Assembly: GCA_963930645.1 (NCBI GenBank)
Contig: CAWVNO010001228.1
Location: forward strand, 496,001-560,000
Source of the DNA: Salticus scenicus
Taxonomy: Eukaryota; Arthropoda; Arachnida; Araneae; Salticidae
Direction of reading: 5' to 3'
Length of the DNA stretch: 64,000 nt
Shown: positions 1 through 11,714 of the stretch, piece by piece
Layout: every line of letters begins with the position of its first letter
Position numbering within the stretch: position 1 is the stretch's first letter
The notes under the pieces: model-generated
Database searches by the model: none
Seen by the model: the letters and a program-made list of their open reading frames with translations, nothing else
Told to the model about the DNA's origin: nothing
Translations under genes and position numbers: made by a program

Positions 1-264
1 ATTATCTATTCACTAGTTAACTTCACTGATTATTCTGGTAGGGGAAAGAAAAAATTTTCGATAAAGTATGTTAGTTTTAAGGTTGAGAATTTGAATGTTA
101 ATTTTGTTATTAATATACAGATGGCTCAAAAAAGAGCCGCAAAGTATCAACATAAAGCTTTAAAAGCATGTTCAATTTTTTTATTGGACACTTCATCTGT
201 ATTATTAGTGCTAGAGGCCTATTTCAGTCGGTACAGTTGTCGAATTTTTATAGGTCACTCTTAA
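1..264 (+). other. Open frame entering from left edge, unidentified
   Basis: A frame open from the first base runs 87 codons to a TAA and would continue leftward. It is basic in the middle (repeated K, R) and includes an internal ATG at base 121. The last 20 codons are made of the dispersed unit that begins at about base 205, so only the first two thirds could be original coding sequence. It lies just upstream of a Helitron Rep fragment and may belong to the same dead element. I do not recognise the protein. Confidence 0.25.
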
Positions 265-984
265 TTAGTGCTAGAGGCCTATTTCAGTCGGTTTATTGAA
301 TGGAGATTTATTGAAGTCCCCCCAAGGCACAACTTTGACATGAGTCCCCCCCAAGGTACCCCTATTTCAGTCGGTACAGCGTTGTCGAATTTTTATAATA
401 CACTCTTAATAGTCCTAAGGGCCTATTTCAGTCGGTTTATTGAATGGGAATTTATTAAATGAAGTCCCCACAAGGCCCAACTTTGACATGAGTCCCCACA
501 AGGCCACAACTTTGACATGAGTCCCCCCCAAGGTAAACCTTTGACATGAGTCCCCCCCAAGGTACAACTTTGACATGAGTCCCCCCAAGGTACAACTTTG
601 ACATGAGTCCCCCCCAGGCCCAACTTTGACATGAGTCCCCTCCAGGCCCAACTTTGACATGAGTCCCTCCCAGGCCCAACTTTGATATGAGTCCCCCCAA
701 GGCCCAACTTTGACATGAGTCCCCCCCAAGGTACAACTTTGACATGAGTCCCCCGCCCAAGGCGCACCTTTAAGGCACACCTCCCCCTCATTGGGAAAAA
801 AAGAAAAAACGTTTTGCGGCTATAAGACAGTTTGGACTTCCAACGTTATTTGTTACAATATCTGCAGCTGAAACACATTGGTTTGATTTAATGAAAACTT
901 TATCATGGAATTTAGATCGTCACGAATTAACTAAAGAAGAATTTGTCGATATTAACAAGTTTAGCAGTAGGCCTCTGGCACTAA
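205..984. repeat. Segment bounded by 17-bp inverted repeats
   Basis: The 17 bases TTAGTGCTAGAGGCCTA at 205-221 recur inverted at 968-984 with one mismatch. Between them lie three direct copies of the same sequence (207, 267 and 413 onward, each followed by TTTCAGTCGG), the 28-nt minisatellite and a Helitron Rep fragment. This could be a small composite element or a rearranged Helitron fragment. No clear target duplication is visible outside the repeats. Confidence 0.45.
319..770. repeat. 28-nt minisatellite (locus 1)
   Basis: About eleven copies of a unit containing TTTGACATGAGTCCCCCC, with a spacing of 28 to 30 bases (exactly 28 over most of 569-765). Copies sit at about 333 and then from 481 to 737. 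The stretch 360-455 between the first copy and the main array is a copy of the flanking dispersed unit. The minus strand has no stop codon in any frame of the unit, which creates three overlapping spurious open frames. A second array of the same unit is at 43750-43910. Confidence 0.9.
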
Positions 985-989
985 ATTAA
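804..989 (+). pseudogene. Helitron Rep/helicase-like N domain fragment
   Basis: The frame starting at base 804 encodes K-R-F-A-A-I-R-Q-F followed by GLPTLFVTISAAETHW and a further 20 or so residues. This matches the conserved start of the Helitron helicase-like N domain, in which a G-x-P-x-x-F-x-T-x-S-A-A-x-x-x-W core precedes the rolling-circle nuclease motifs. The HUH motif and two-tyrosine motif are absent. The frame ends at TAA 987-989 after running into an inverted copy of the upstream repeat. It is a dead fragment of an autonomous Helitron, the only protein-coding Helitron sequence I see here although several non-autonomous copies are present. Confidence 0.65.
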
Positions 990-1084
990 AATCTGTCAAT
1001 GTCAGATTTTCATGTTTTAAATAATGAAATAATGTCGTGTCTGTATTTTTTATTATAATAAATTTTTATTAATTTTTTTTCCAG

Positions 1085-1200
1085 ATGCTGTGGAATAAGA
1101 AAACAGTCATGTCTCAAGGGCACAAATAGAAGAGGTTCTTAAAACATGGTTGCGCCATGCAAAAGACAGATATAAATATGTAAAAAAGTCATATAAATGA
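1085..1200 (+). pseudogene. Possible exon remnant, unidentified
   Basis: A polypyrimidine tract ending TTTTTTTTCCAG precedes this stretch. The frame from 1111 encodes 29 codons rich in K, R, W and Y (core E-V-L-K-T-W-L-R-H-A-K-D-R) up to a TGA at 1198-1200. The frame is not open from the splice site, so at least one indel would be needed. The basic helical look would fit part of a Myb/SANT or transposase DNA-binding domain, but I cannot name a family. Confidence 0.2.
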
Positions 1201-3839
1201 AAAATTGGATGATGTAAATAAAATTGGATTAATAAAAGTTTACATGTTACGTAATTATCTAAAGTTTTTTCCGTAGATCACACAAGATTCAGTTTTACTG
1301 GAAGATCATAAGAGTATAATTTCTTAAATGGTTCATTGCTTAAGTTCTGCAATTAAATATGCTGAGGAATTACTAATTTGATGGATTATGAATGAATTAG
1401 CTTTCATGCCAAGCACAATTCATCCGTGCCAAAAACATACTATTTAAACAGAATGAAAATGAAAAAAAAAAATCTAAAATTGAAATATATTAAAAAAGGT
1501 TATGATTTTTTTTTTTTTTTTTTTTCTGCTCCATTTTCATTTTTTCATATCCATATAATTTTTTATTTTTCGCGTGAAAGCACATTTCATTTTATGCTAT
1601 AAGAAAAAAAATTAACTGGTAAATTTCTTTGGCAACAATTATAAATTTAAATGTCCAATTTTGAAGTTATTACCAGATTATTATTTTCATATTTTAATTA
1701 ATTTTAATAAACCTAATCAAAACTAAGGTACCAAGTGATAGAGGCAACTTTTCTAAATCCGTCAAACTAAACAGCTTATCGATCGGACAATTAGATTTTT
1801 TTTAAATTAACTAAAGTATGAAAGGTAATTTGCTATAAAGACGAGTACGAACTGGAATGGTCACCTCTCTTGCAAATTATATAAATAGATTTATGAAATT
1901 GCTTACACATAAATAATAATTACAGAAGCAAATTGAGACTTTGTTGTCTTGAGGCCATTTTGTTCAGTACATCTTAAAATTTTAATGTTACATTATGATG
2001 AATTCAAAGAAATGCCAACAAGATAGTCTTTCATGTGCAGTTCTATTTCTAATGAATGTCTTTACACTTTTAATAGAAGAAAAAGATCTCACTGTGCTCG
2101 GTATAGATACAAGTAAACTATCCGTTAATTTCACTTACATGTGAAAAATATATATATATATGAATTTTATAAATAAATAAACAAAATTGCTTTGAATACT
2201 GTGGCAGAATATCAGAAATTTGTGTTAAAATACTATTCCAACTAGCAGTCGCTTCGCTAAGCTCCGATTCCGAAGAATATAACACAAAAGAAAAAAGTTT
2301 TTTCAGAATTTGTAAGAAGGAAGAAGAGCGAAAGCATGTGAATAGAATAAACACATGATTTATAGTTATGTCATTTATTAACTCAGTAGTGGTTAGCAAG
2401 TACTGCCTCCAATAAATTGTAAAAAAAAAAAAAAAAGTAAAAAACTTGGAAAAGTAACTAAAAAGTTGAACGTGTATGAGAAATAGCTATACAAAATCAG
2501 TTTGATACATTTTAAAAATGTCAATGTGTGAATCCATTGCTCCATCCCCTCCGCCGAGGAGAACGAATCTGATCAAATGATACGATTAAAAAACTTACAA
2601 TGTACATTTTTTTTTTCTTTTTTTAAGTTGATTATTATAAAATAATTTTTAACTTCAGAAGGATTATTTATTAAATTATATTTCGGGAGGGGTCCGGACC
2701 CCATGGACCCCTTCCCTGGGTACGTCCTTGGTGGAGGGGGGGGGGAATTCCCAATGACATTTTTGTTTTCCTTGAAAAATTATACAAAATAAATCAGTTT
2801 TCCATGACAATTATTACCGCAGAAGGTGGCAGTAAACGTTGTCACAGTTGAAAACTGTCCTAACACGTCTTGAAGGTAACAACTATTAGAAAACCACATC
2901 AAAGGAAACTGCAATAGAACTGCTGAATGTTTTAAGTCTGAATTAACCTTAGTCACACGTGTTAAGTCAAAAAGAAAATCACTATACAATAATTTGGCCT
3001 TTAGACTGGTCATTCTGTTTTTTTTTTTTTTTTTTTTTTTTTTTGTAAATTGGCATTAAATGACAAAGTTCCTTGTCATTTCTCAAAAATATAGGGTTTA
3101 TAATGCAATCAGTTTACAACTAAATTCAATAAAAGTCTAAAATGTTTAGATTTGGGGGGGGGGGGGATCGCCAAATCTCTCCTTGGCAGCCTTGATTGAA
3201 GCAAAATATTTAAAATTACAAATATTTATTCTCACTTCCTTTACCTGTACAATATTAATATAAGCTTTTGATAGCAAATAAATGGAAAACTACAAAAATC
3301 TTTTTATAGCATGTTTATAGTACAATAATTTTTAATATATATTCTCAAATCTGTCATAAAAAAATATATACTAAATTTTAAAATATATAGTATATTGTTT
3401 TATTTTTTATGTAGTTTATTTCAAATATATTTTTTATTCTCTTATGCTTGTATATAAACATATTGGAATAAGAAATATATTTGAAATAAACTTGAGATTA
3501 TGCGTTACTTATTGCATAATAAACCAATTAAATATATTCACAATTCTGCATTCATTTATACAAATAAAAGATTTCCCCAAGTCTAATTTGTGCTGTCCTG
3601 TGGACAAACTGCAGCCATTGTATGAACATCAAAAAAAGACCTCTTCTAGATGCTCATAGGTATCATTTATAGTCATTTTACCTCATCCTGTGACTGCCTG
3701 AAAATGCTGTGCTCTGGATTTGCTTAGGTGTCACATTTTGCTCAGCTCTGGATGTCCTCTGGCCAAGGTACGTCCATTGCGTGATGTCCACAGGATGCCG
3801 TATTATCCCACATATGACAGCTTCTAGATTTACTCTGGA
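1201..3839. other. Gene-free AT-rich stretch
   Basis: No convincing coding sequence. Poly-T tracts sit at about 1508-1524 and 3019-3044. 1735-1825 is a fragment of a repeat also seen at 39340-39440 inside a Helitron and, inverted, at 21560-21780. A 77-codon minus-strand open frame at 2780-3013 has no recognisable features. Confidence 0.6.
2689..2745. repeat. GC-rich palindromic segment, likely a MITE end
   Basis: GGGGTCCGGACCCC is a perfect 14-bp palindrome embedded in DNA of much lower GC. It is followed by CCATGGACCCCTTCCCTGGG and a G run. The tail resembles the mutated right end of the GGCGTAGC-type hAT MITEs elsewhere in the window, but a left end and a target duplication were not found. 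Confidence 0.35.
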
Positions 3840-4210
3840 TGTCATTGTGTTGTATGGGTATCTCGAAAACGGCTCTACCGATTTTCTTCAAAGTTGCTAT
3901 ATAAACATTCTATTAGATATAATTTCGAATGATACAATTGGTTAGGTCAAGAAAACTGATAGGAGTCCTGTATAGACAGCTCAGTTTCAGGTCTGGTAAG
4001 TGCGTTTCTTTTAAAACGGCTGTACGATTTTTTTTTCAAACTCGCCATATTAACTCCCTTTTAAATATCCTTTTATATGTAATCATTGTTTACATGGTCA
4101 ATAATTGTGCATGCTAAGTTTTGGTAAAAGTTGGTATCTCAAAAACGGCTCGAACGATTTTCTTGAAAATTGTTACATAAATCCATTTTAGATATCCTTT
4201 CTCATATATT
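3840..4210 (+). repeat. Diverged repeats with AAAACGGCTC core
   Basis: Three partial copies of a unit reading GTATCTCAAAAACGGCTC plus NAACGATTTTCTT occur at about 3855, 4005 and 4130. The stretch 3955-4190 is collinear with 43910-44110. The unit is dispersed and non-coding, and both copies sit in older AT-rich sequence. It probably comes from one transposon family, also represented by the element starting at 43229. Confidence 0.6.
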
Positions 4211-4259
4211 ACGTAGTCATTACAGGAAAATTAACAGTCATCCTGATCGGGTAGGTCAG

Positions 4260-7200
4260 TGTTAGATCTTGGAAATTGGTGTTTCAAAAAATAACTCTAC
4301 ATTCTATTATTTATTTATCCATATATCTTTCTGGTGACTGATAACAATTTAGGTATATATATATTGCAATGTGTTGTTGACTCCTTAATTTTTACAATTA
4401 TTAGTTTTTTTTTTTTTTTTTTTTTTTTTCTTCTTAACATATACACATTTTTTCTTGAATCCAGTTTTAGGTAGCATCCAAAGGCAAGTTTTACTTTATT
4501 TTATCAGAATTGTAGTTTTGCCCTTTAGTGGCAAATTATGTTCAATATTATTATTATTATTATTATTATTTTTTAATTCAGTCACCGATTAAAATTCAGA
4601 GACTCTCACAGTGATAACTAATTTTAAAAATAAGATAATAGCTGTTTTAATTGTAGCAGAATTCAAACACATAATTTTATACATGTTTTAATTTTAGCAG
4701 AATAAAAACATTGTTGTTTTAATTTTAATATTTAAATAGAAATTTAAAAATTTAAAATTAGAAATAAATAGAAATTTTAAATTTTAAAGGCATTTTTAAA
4801 ATAATATTAATAGTAATCGAGTAAATTAATAAATCTCCCAAGAAAACAATTTTATTTTTGTACCAGCAAAAATTGTTATATTCAGTCACAGTTCCCTTTA
4901 CAGTGCAAAGGATAATTCGCTACTCTAGCGCTCGAATACGCCCTCTGGTGGACAAAAGCCTAAGTTCTTGTGTCGGATGTTTATTTAAAGACCTTTTGAC
5001 GCATATGCTCTAAGTTATTAAATTAAAAATCATTTTCTAGTAAATATTTAAAATTTTTATTCATATTAACCATAAATAACAGTTATTAATAGGTACTTTA
5101 TTGCACCTCAGGGGGATTTTATTGATTTTGTAGTAACTTCGATTAATTTGCAAGAGTAAAATATACCGATCAGTGTAGTGTTGTAAACAATGGATGCGTA
5201 TTTTTAAAATCAATAAAATAAAGATAAATAATCGCATGTGGTAAAAAAAAACTTTTAGATTTTGTTGTTGTTGTTTAACGAGGTCAGATACCTGGATGTA
5301 TTTCATATATACTTATTTCAGTTTTAATAAATAAAAAAAAATGTTATATGTTGACCTACTCACATCGTGACAATTCTCGTTGATTTTAAATTTAAATTAT
5401 TGTGTTGAAAACTTAGAATACTACAAGTTCAATAAAGTTACTTTTTGAATAGGCAGTGTAATCTGTTGCGAAAAATCGTAAGATGTATATCAGTAATTAA
5501 TACAGTAAAACATTATAATCCTGTGCAATAGCGTTTGTTTACATATTCACAATGTAAATAAAACTATGGCACTGGATTGAAAAGTTCAGTTTAGATATTC
5601 TAGAGTAATATCGAAAACAAATAGATAGGTTATCTCTCATATGTGTTTACATATGAGAGATAATCTTTCTATTTGTTTTTGTGTTACATTTTCACAATGT
5701 ATAAGACAGAAAATAGATTAGACTAGGTTTTTCATTGCAACTTCAAAGTACAATTAAAATATGTAAATTGTATTGTTTTACATAGCATGTCATATTTCAT
5801 TTGCAATTTTTATTGTTTAATTAGTATGTAAGGATAATTATTTTCACTTGCATACATTCACATTTCAATAAAATTATATTTTTATTTACATTTGTAGCTT
5901 ATTACACATAAGTCAATTCTTTGAAAAACTTTGTGTAATATTGGTTTCATACTTTTACAATATTTAAGTTACTTTCTTCAAAATAAAATACATGACCCTT
6001 CACTTTTTTCAACACCACAAATGTTCTTTGTGGTGTACAATGTAAATAAATTTATAAAATATCGAAATTCAGTTTTTGTTATGAGTTCAAATTATGTAAA
6101 TAAAGAGTATGTATGCTGATGAGTTAGCATCCAGTTGGAAAAGCTGTAGTAACTCCATCAAGAGTAAACTCTCAGTAGAAATTTGTTGATGGCTGTTAAA
6201 ATGATTGATTATAATTTTCTGTTAGGAATAAAACAATTTCTTTAGGTTTGTTATTCAGCGATCCACAAAAAGTATTTAAACAAATCAAATTCCTTCCCCC
6301 CCCCCTTTTTTTTTTCTTTTTACAGTATTCAAAAAAGAATATTGGTTAAGTGAAAGTGTATTTTGTGAGATTGTAACTCATTTTTAATTTTGATCCTACA
6401 ATTTATACTATCACTTGACATGCAACAGATTTTCAATAAGAATTTATTAACTCTAAATGTAATGAAAGTAAAAATTCTTTAATAATTTTATATTAGAAGT
6501 ATTTTCTGTCTAATATCTTTTATAATTCATATTAAACTATTAACATTATAGGATGTATGTTATGTATATCATTTATAACAAGTAAAACATGATTCTTTTT
6601 AAAGGAGTTCCTAGATTTTTAAAATTTGATGCCATGCCATGCACAATTTTTTAAATATTTTTCACGAAAAACTTTATGATAATTTTACCTTATTATTGTA
6701 AGTAAAACTGAAACTTCTCTTATAATGTTTTGTTTATTTTCATAGTGAAATTTGCATAACAACACATAAAAAATTAAGTACATTTTAAACATTTATTTTC
6801 TTTTTTTAATTTATAAATTATATGTCATTTTTTAAAATCATTCTACGAAACAATTCATTTAATCATAAAATTAATATCTTAGATGTTTAAATAACTTGTT
6901 CACATTTCGAATACTTGAAATTTAACACTAATTTTAATTTTTTAAATTAAAGTTTAATTAAAACATTCTCATACATAAATAATGCATGTATCACTGTATG
7001 AATAAATCTATTTTCTTAAACTGATAATTGTGTATTCATTTTAGTTATTTATTTATTTATATATTTTTTTTGTTTTAAGTCATCATATAAGAATCGCTCT
7101 TTCTTATTTAATATAATTATTTTTTTTTACTATTTATTTTTTTAGAGCTAAGAAAGCATGATAAATGCAATGAAAAACAACACTGTATAATAATTTTTAA

Positions 7201-7347
7201 TACTAGTTTCAGACAATATGCTCTAAAACATAGATGTTCCAAAGTAAGAATTAAAAAAAAATAAAATAGCAAACAACACTTAGAAAAAAAATTCAAAAAT
7301 AAAAGCTCTCAGAAATTCTTTTTGGTCAGAACAATAACACAAAGCTT
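4260..7347. other. Gene-free AT-rich stretch
   Basis: No coding sequence recognised. It holds a poly-T tract near 4407-4429, an (ATT)n run near 4548-4571, a 30-bp hairpin at 5614-5680 and a C/T homopolymer junction near 6296. A GC-richer patch at about 4880-4980 (CGCCCTCTGGTGGAC) remains unassigned. Confidence 0.6.
5614..5680. repeat. Long imperfect hairpin
   Basis: An arm of about 30 bases ending TTATCTCTCATATG is followed by a six-base loop (TGTTTA) and its near-perfect reverse complement. Mismatches are confined to the AGATAG/AAAGAT part. This could be a tiny foldback MITE or a structured element; there is no A/B box or other sign of an RNA gene. Confidence 0.7.
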
Positions 7348-8263
7348 CCAGGGTTTAAGCTGAGTAAAAATTTTCTTTAGCAAAAAAGCTAAAATCAGAA
7401 AAAAAGCTTCAGTAAAATGCCAGAAACAGTAGAAAAAGATTAATATTAGTTTACACATTATTCGAAATGCCTCGATATGTTTGATTTTCATTTGCAAATT
7501 AAACTCAAAAGTTTTTAATGAGGTCTTTAAAGAGTTATACACAGAAGGTAATTTTTTTTTTTTTTTTTTTTTTGTAATTGAAAACAAAAAGTAATTAAGA
7601 ATTGTACTTACCACTGTAACCAGATCAATTCGAATATAGTACGAGCATATTTTAACACATTTATTGGCAGACATGAAAAATATTAAACTTTTTAGATTAT
7701 TACCTTATATTGTAAACTTTTTTAAAGCAATGGGAACATCGTAGATACGACTTACATTCTTTTTCTGGATATATAATTATCACTATAGCATGTAAAACAA
7801 CATTAAGCTTATACCTTATACTGTATCTGAAAATAAAAACATAACCTACAAAAGTAAAAAAAAAAAAAAAGTAATATAAGTGATATTTGTTTATTACTAT
7901 TCAAAGCTTTTTGGTTTACAATTTATAATTTTTCTTTCTTTGTTATTAGACCACTTTACAAATACCTCATGCTTATTTACAAATTGATTTCCTGTATGCG
8001 ATTCTTATGCGTAGTACAGCTTTTGATTTTCCTTATATGCATGAACCAATGGATTTTTCTTGATCAATGTTGCGATTTTTTTTCCCATGAAAGATTCGTT
8101 GTAATATTTTCGCCGATGATTTTTTTTTTTTTTTTTTTTTTTTTTCAATTTGTGTTTAGTAAGATGCTTTAGCAAAAAAGCGAAAACATGTTATTTCATT
8201 TTCGTATTTTGGATAAGTCTTTTAGCATTTTGCGAAAAATGCTACCATTGTGGAAATACTGAA
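7348..8263 (+). repeat. Dispersed repeat, intact copy with empty hAT site
   Basis: Matches the reverse complement of 21815-22177 plus 24058-24607. It includes open but low-complexity frames on both strands that look non-functional (poly-K and poly-F stretches). The octamer TTACTATT at 7894-7901 is the unoccupied equivalent of the hAT insertion site in the second copy. The repeat itself is unclassified. Confidence 0.8.
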
Positions 8264-9168
8264 AGCTTCTCTTGGCGAACCACACGAATACCACTGCATC
8301 AAAGCTGCACTTGTATCTACATTTACACGTGATGAAGAGATGTGCTATTATTTTGGCGCAAATCAATTGCCGTGAGATTTTATTTTTTCCTTTCTTTGTC
8401 TTCTTTTTTTTACTTACGGTAATTTTTGCAAAGACTTATTTATTAATCTAAATTTATAGAGTTCAAGAAATAGTCATCTACGATAAAGAAAATATCTTGC
8501 AAAAATTTTAGAAAATCTATGTGCAAGAATCACTTTTTTGTTAAAGTTTCATTCTAAATATTTATAAGCTATGTATTTTTTCAGAGTTAAGTAAGTTTCA
8601 TAAGTGCAATTGAAAACCTCATTTTATAAAAAAAAAAAAAAATTAATTGTAAATAAATATATTAAAAAAGTAAATGAACACCATTCACAACAGTTATTTC
8701 AATTAGAAATAATAGCACAACCCTTCATCAGACGAAAATTATAGGTACAAGCGTAGCATCAAAGCAGCATTTATAGCTACTTTATAAGTACACTGTAAAA
8801 AATTTGTTCTATTTGCTGCCAGAAATTCTCTGTAATTTGACAAAATACGTGTAATTTACGAAAAAATTATGTTTTCAGAACATAATTTCTGGCAGCAAAT
8901 AGGACATATTTTTTACTGTAAAAGAAGTGATATAATGTTTTTTGGCCCAAAACAATTATTGTGAGGAATGTTTTTTATTTTTTCAACTTACGGTATTTTC
9001 TTGCAAACATTTTTTTTTTTTTTTTTTTTTTTTATTATGTAAACATATAAATATCAAGATACACTCAACTACAATGAAAAAAAAAGTTTTATAAACGTTT
9101 TAAAGTCATTGTGTGAGGAGTACTTTTTTAAAAATTGTTAATCCAATTGTTTTTAATAATCCTTTTTT
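8264..9168. other. Diverged copies of a dispersed repeat, no gene
   Basis: Segments around 8320-8480, 8710-8780, 10620-10760 and 10850-11050 share blocks such as CTTCACCAGACGAAAA, AAGCAGCACTTGTA and GTTCAAGAAATAGTCATCTAC-like sequence. They are old diverged copies of one non-coding family. A MITE at 8792-8919 interrupts one of them. Confidence 0.5.
8792..8919. mobile_element. 128-bp MITE with 36-bp TIRs
   Basis: The two ends, about 36 bases each, are inverted copies with the shared core CTATTTGCTGCCAGAAATT and outer end ACWGTAAAAAAT. Only about 50 bases of unique DNA lie between them. I find no convincing target duplication, so the superfamily is open. Confidence 0.8.
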
Positions 9169-10238
9169 ACGTTCTTCTATATGTAATATAGAGAAAGTAT
9201 TGCATTCGCGAAAATTTTCGACCTCCGTTTTTTGACGGATCTACATGTTTTGGGATGTCCTGAACACGAATTGATAGTTTTTAGAAAATGTCTGTCTGTG
9301 CGTCTGTCTGTCTGTCTGTGTGTCTGTATCTTTTTTTTTGTGGACGCTGTATCTCACGAACCAATGAATGAAATTTAACCAAACTTGGTATTTAGTTGCA
9401 CCCTGACATGAACTGGTGCCCATTAGATTTGGGGATCAATAGCTCAACAGGTGGCGCTGTGATCGCATTTTATGAAAATTTTTAACATGGCAGCATAGGA
9501 CAAAATTCTGTATAAATGGGCATAATGAGAGTTATTTTAAACTTGTGATTGTAAAATTAATATGAATTATTGATAATAGTAGTAGTTAACTAGGAAAAAA
9601 AATTGTGCATGGGGGTATCGGTTCCCCCCCCCGGGGGGGTTAAATTTTGAAGATGGGTATCATTCGAAAGATCTCGCCAATACCTTTAAAACGAATGGTT
9701 GAACCATAAATCTGTGATAATTTAAAACAAAGTTATCGATTTTTTTTTACTTTTAACAAAAAAAAAAAAAAAAAAAAAAAAAAAACTTAGAAAAAAAATC
9801 GTATTTTTTTTTTTTTAAACGAAATTTTACCAAACTTGGTATTTAGTTGGTCCCCGACATAAACTGGTGCTGATTATATTTGGGGATCAATAGGACAACT
9901 TGGCAATATAGGACAAAAATTCGTATAAATGTGCGTAATAAGAGTTATTTTACACTTGTGATTGTAAAATTAATATGAATTATTGATAATAGTAGTACGT
10001 AACTAGGAAAAAAAAATTGTGCATGGGGGGCATCGCTTCCCCCCCTGGGGGGAAGTACCCGCCGGGGGGGAGGTTAATTTTCAAGATGGGTATCTTTCGA
10101 AAGGTCTCGTCAATACCTTTAAAACGAATGGTTGAACTATAAATCCGTGATAATTTAAAACAAAGTTATCGATTTTTTTTTTTACTTTTAACCAAAAAAA
10201 AAAAAAAAAAAAAAAAAGAACTTAGAAAAAAAAATTCG

Positions 10239-10276
<38 letters not shown>

Positions 10277-10440
10277 ATTGTTAGTGATTGAATATGTATT
10301 AATTTTTACAAAAAAAGAAAAGAAAAAAAAAATCTTAGAAAAAAAAATCCTTTTTTTTTTTTTTTTTTTAAATACTGTTACTGATTAAATATGTATAGGA
10401 AAATATAGAAGAAAGTCTTGTGGTGGCCACAACATACTAG
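9169..10440 (+). mobile_element. Non-autonomous Helentron-like element A
   Basis: The 5' end is a palindrome (ACGTTCTTCTATAT, a short gap, then ATATAGAGAAAGT). The 3' end has the hairpin TTGTGGTGGCCACAA followed by CATACTAG. The 5' motif recurs inverted, 24 bases inside the 3' end (ATATAGAAGAAAGT at 10403-10416). Such asymmetric terminal inverted repeats, with the 3' hairpin and insertion between T residues, are hallmarks of Helentrons (Helitron2). The interior has no Rep/helicase and contains two copies of a unit of about 0.5 kb starting near ACCAAACTTGGTATTTAG, plus poly-A and poly-T tracts. The complete copy B lies at 58882-61297. Confidence 0.8.
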
Positions 10441-11270
10441 TTTTTCAAAGAATATGCAAATTTGATAAATGCAATTAAAATGCTAACTTTATAGTATTTT
10501 GATTGTATTTATTTATTAATAATATGTGCTGCAGGACTAGTGTTCAACAGTAATAAATAATAATGATGAAAAAAAAATAGACAAACACTATACATAAAAA
10601 AAAATTACAACGTTTGTTGCCGGTAGAAATAAAAGTAGAACGCTTCACCAGACGAAAACGCTAGGCACTAGCACATCATGAAAGCAGCACTTGTATTGAT
10701 ATTTACGCTTAATGAAAGGATGTGCTATTACATCGGCCTAAAACAATTCTTGTCAACTTTTTATCTTTCTTTTTTTTTTTTTTTTCAATTAATGGTGTAG
10801 CAAAAATAAATAACAAATAAAAATACTTAGCAGTTCTTTTGGATCAAAATAATAGCACAAAGCTTTACCAGACGAAAAAAGTAGGCACTAGCTCAGCATC
10901 GAAGCAGCACTTTTCATGAAGGAGTGTGCTATTTTTTTTTTTTTTTTTACTCAAATCAATTGTTGGGAGGTTTTTTTCCTTCTTTTTTTTTAAATTCAGC
11001 AATGGTATTTTTTGCAAAATCTTATTTATACAGTTCAAGAAATAGTCATCTACAATGAAGAAAATAGTCTTGTAAAGTTTCAGTACATTGTGTAAGAATC
11101 ACTCTTTCTTAAATTATCCTTTTAACAGTGGCGTAGCGTGACATTTGAATCTGGGTATGCTCTGTAGCCAACTATGGAAAGAACCCTACTCATCAAGGCG
11201 ATACCATTTCTTCAAATTTAAGCTTGGATTTTTCCAGTTTCTTGTTTGTAGGATTCAAGTCTGACTACAC
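10441..11270. other. Gene-free repeat-derived DNA
   Basis: Contains diverged copies of the family described at 8264-9168, poly-T tracts near 10770 and 10930, and at 11129 a sequence CAGTGGCGTAGC resembling the left end of a hAT MITE. No matching right end was found. Confidence 0.45.
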
Positions 11271-11483
11271 TTAAGGTTGGGTCCTAGGCCTATGGGTGGA
11301 ATACCGTCTGTGGGGGGGGGTCTTTCTGAGGGATCTTAGTCTGTATTTACACGAGTTCGGAGAAAACCATGGAAATCTCTGAGCGGCTAGGTCGATGAGC
11401 GCAATCCCAATCTTGGATTGAACCCAACACTTCCCATCTACCAACTTTGAGCACAGAACCGTTCTGCCACTGGTGGGCCTCCA
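11271..11483 (-). mobile_element. tRNA-derived SINE, copy 1
   Basis: Read on the minus strand, a degraded tRNA-like head is followed by a body that includes TTTCCATGGTTTTCTCCGAA, CTCGTGTAAATACAGACT and a GGCCTAGGACC block, ending in a CCAA-type tail. The same body is present in the copies at 28926-29140 and 58597-58809, which defines the family. The pol III head lies at the right end, consistent with minus orientation. An open frame of 108 codons through it is incidental. Confidence 0.75.
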
Positions 11484-11671
11484 ATTTCTCGGAATCGTAT
11501 ATAAAATTTTATTTACAAATTTTGTCGCTTTAACTTTAAAGCATAGGTCTAAAGGACTCCTATATTTACTTATTGACGGCCGCTTTGGTCGCTTCATTCA
11601 TTGCTGTATTTAAATGAATTTTCAAAGAAATTTAATCACTTTTTTTTATATATTTTAGAAGCAAAAAAAAA

Positions 11672-11714
<43 letters not shown>

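Noticed and set aside
415..791. Three overlapping minus-strand open frames rich in G, S, K and L
   Set aside because: They are the three frames of the stop-free 28-nt minisatellite, not proteins.
2780..3013. 77-codon minus-strand frame of good complexity
   Set aside because: No known motif, no splice context and no second copy; chance open frame is the simpler reading.
7309..8332. Open frames of 60-121 codons on both strands
   Set aside because: They lie in a dispersed repeat, consist partly of homopolymer translations and are not kept in the second copy.
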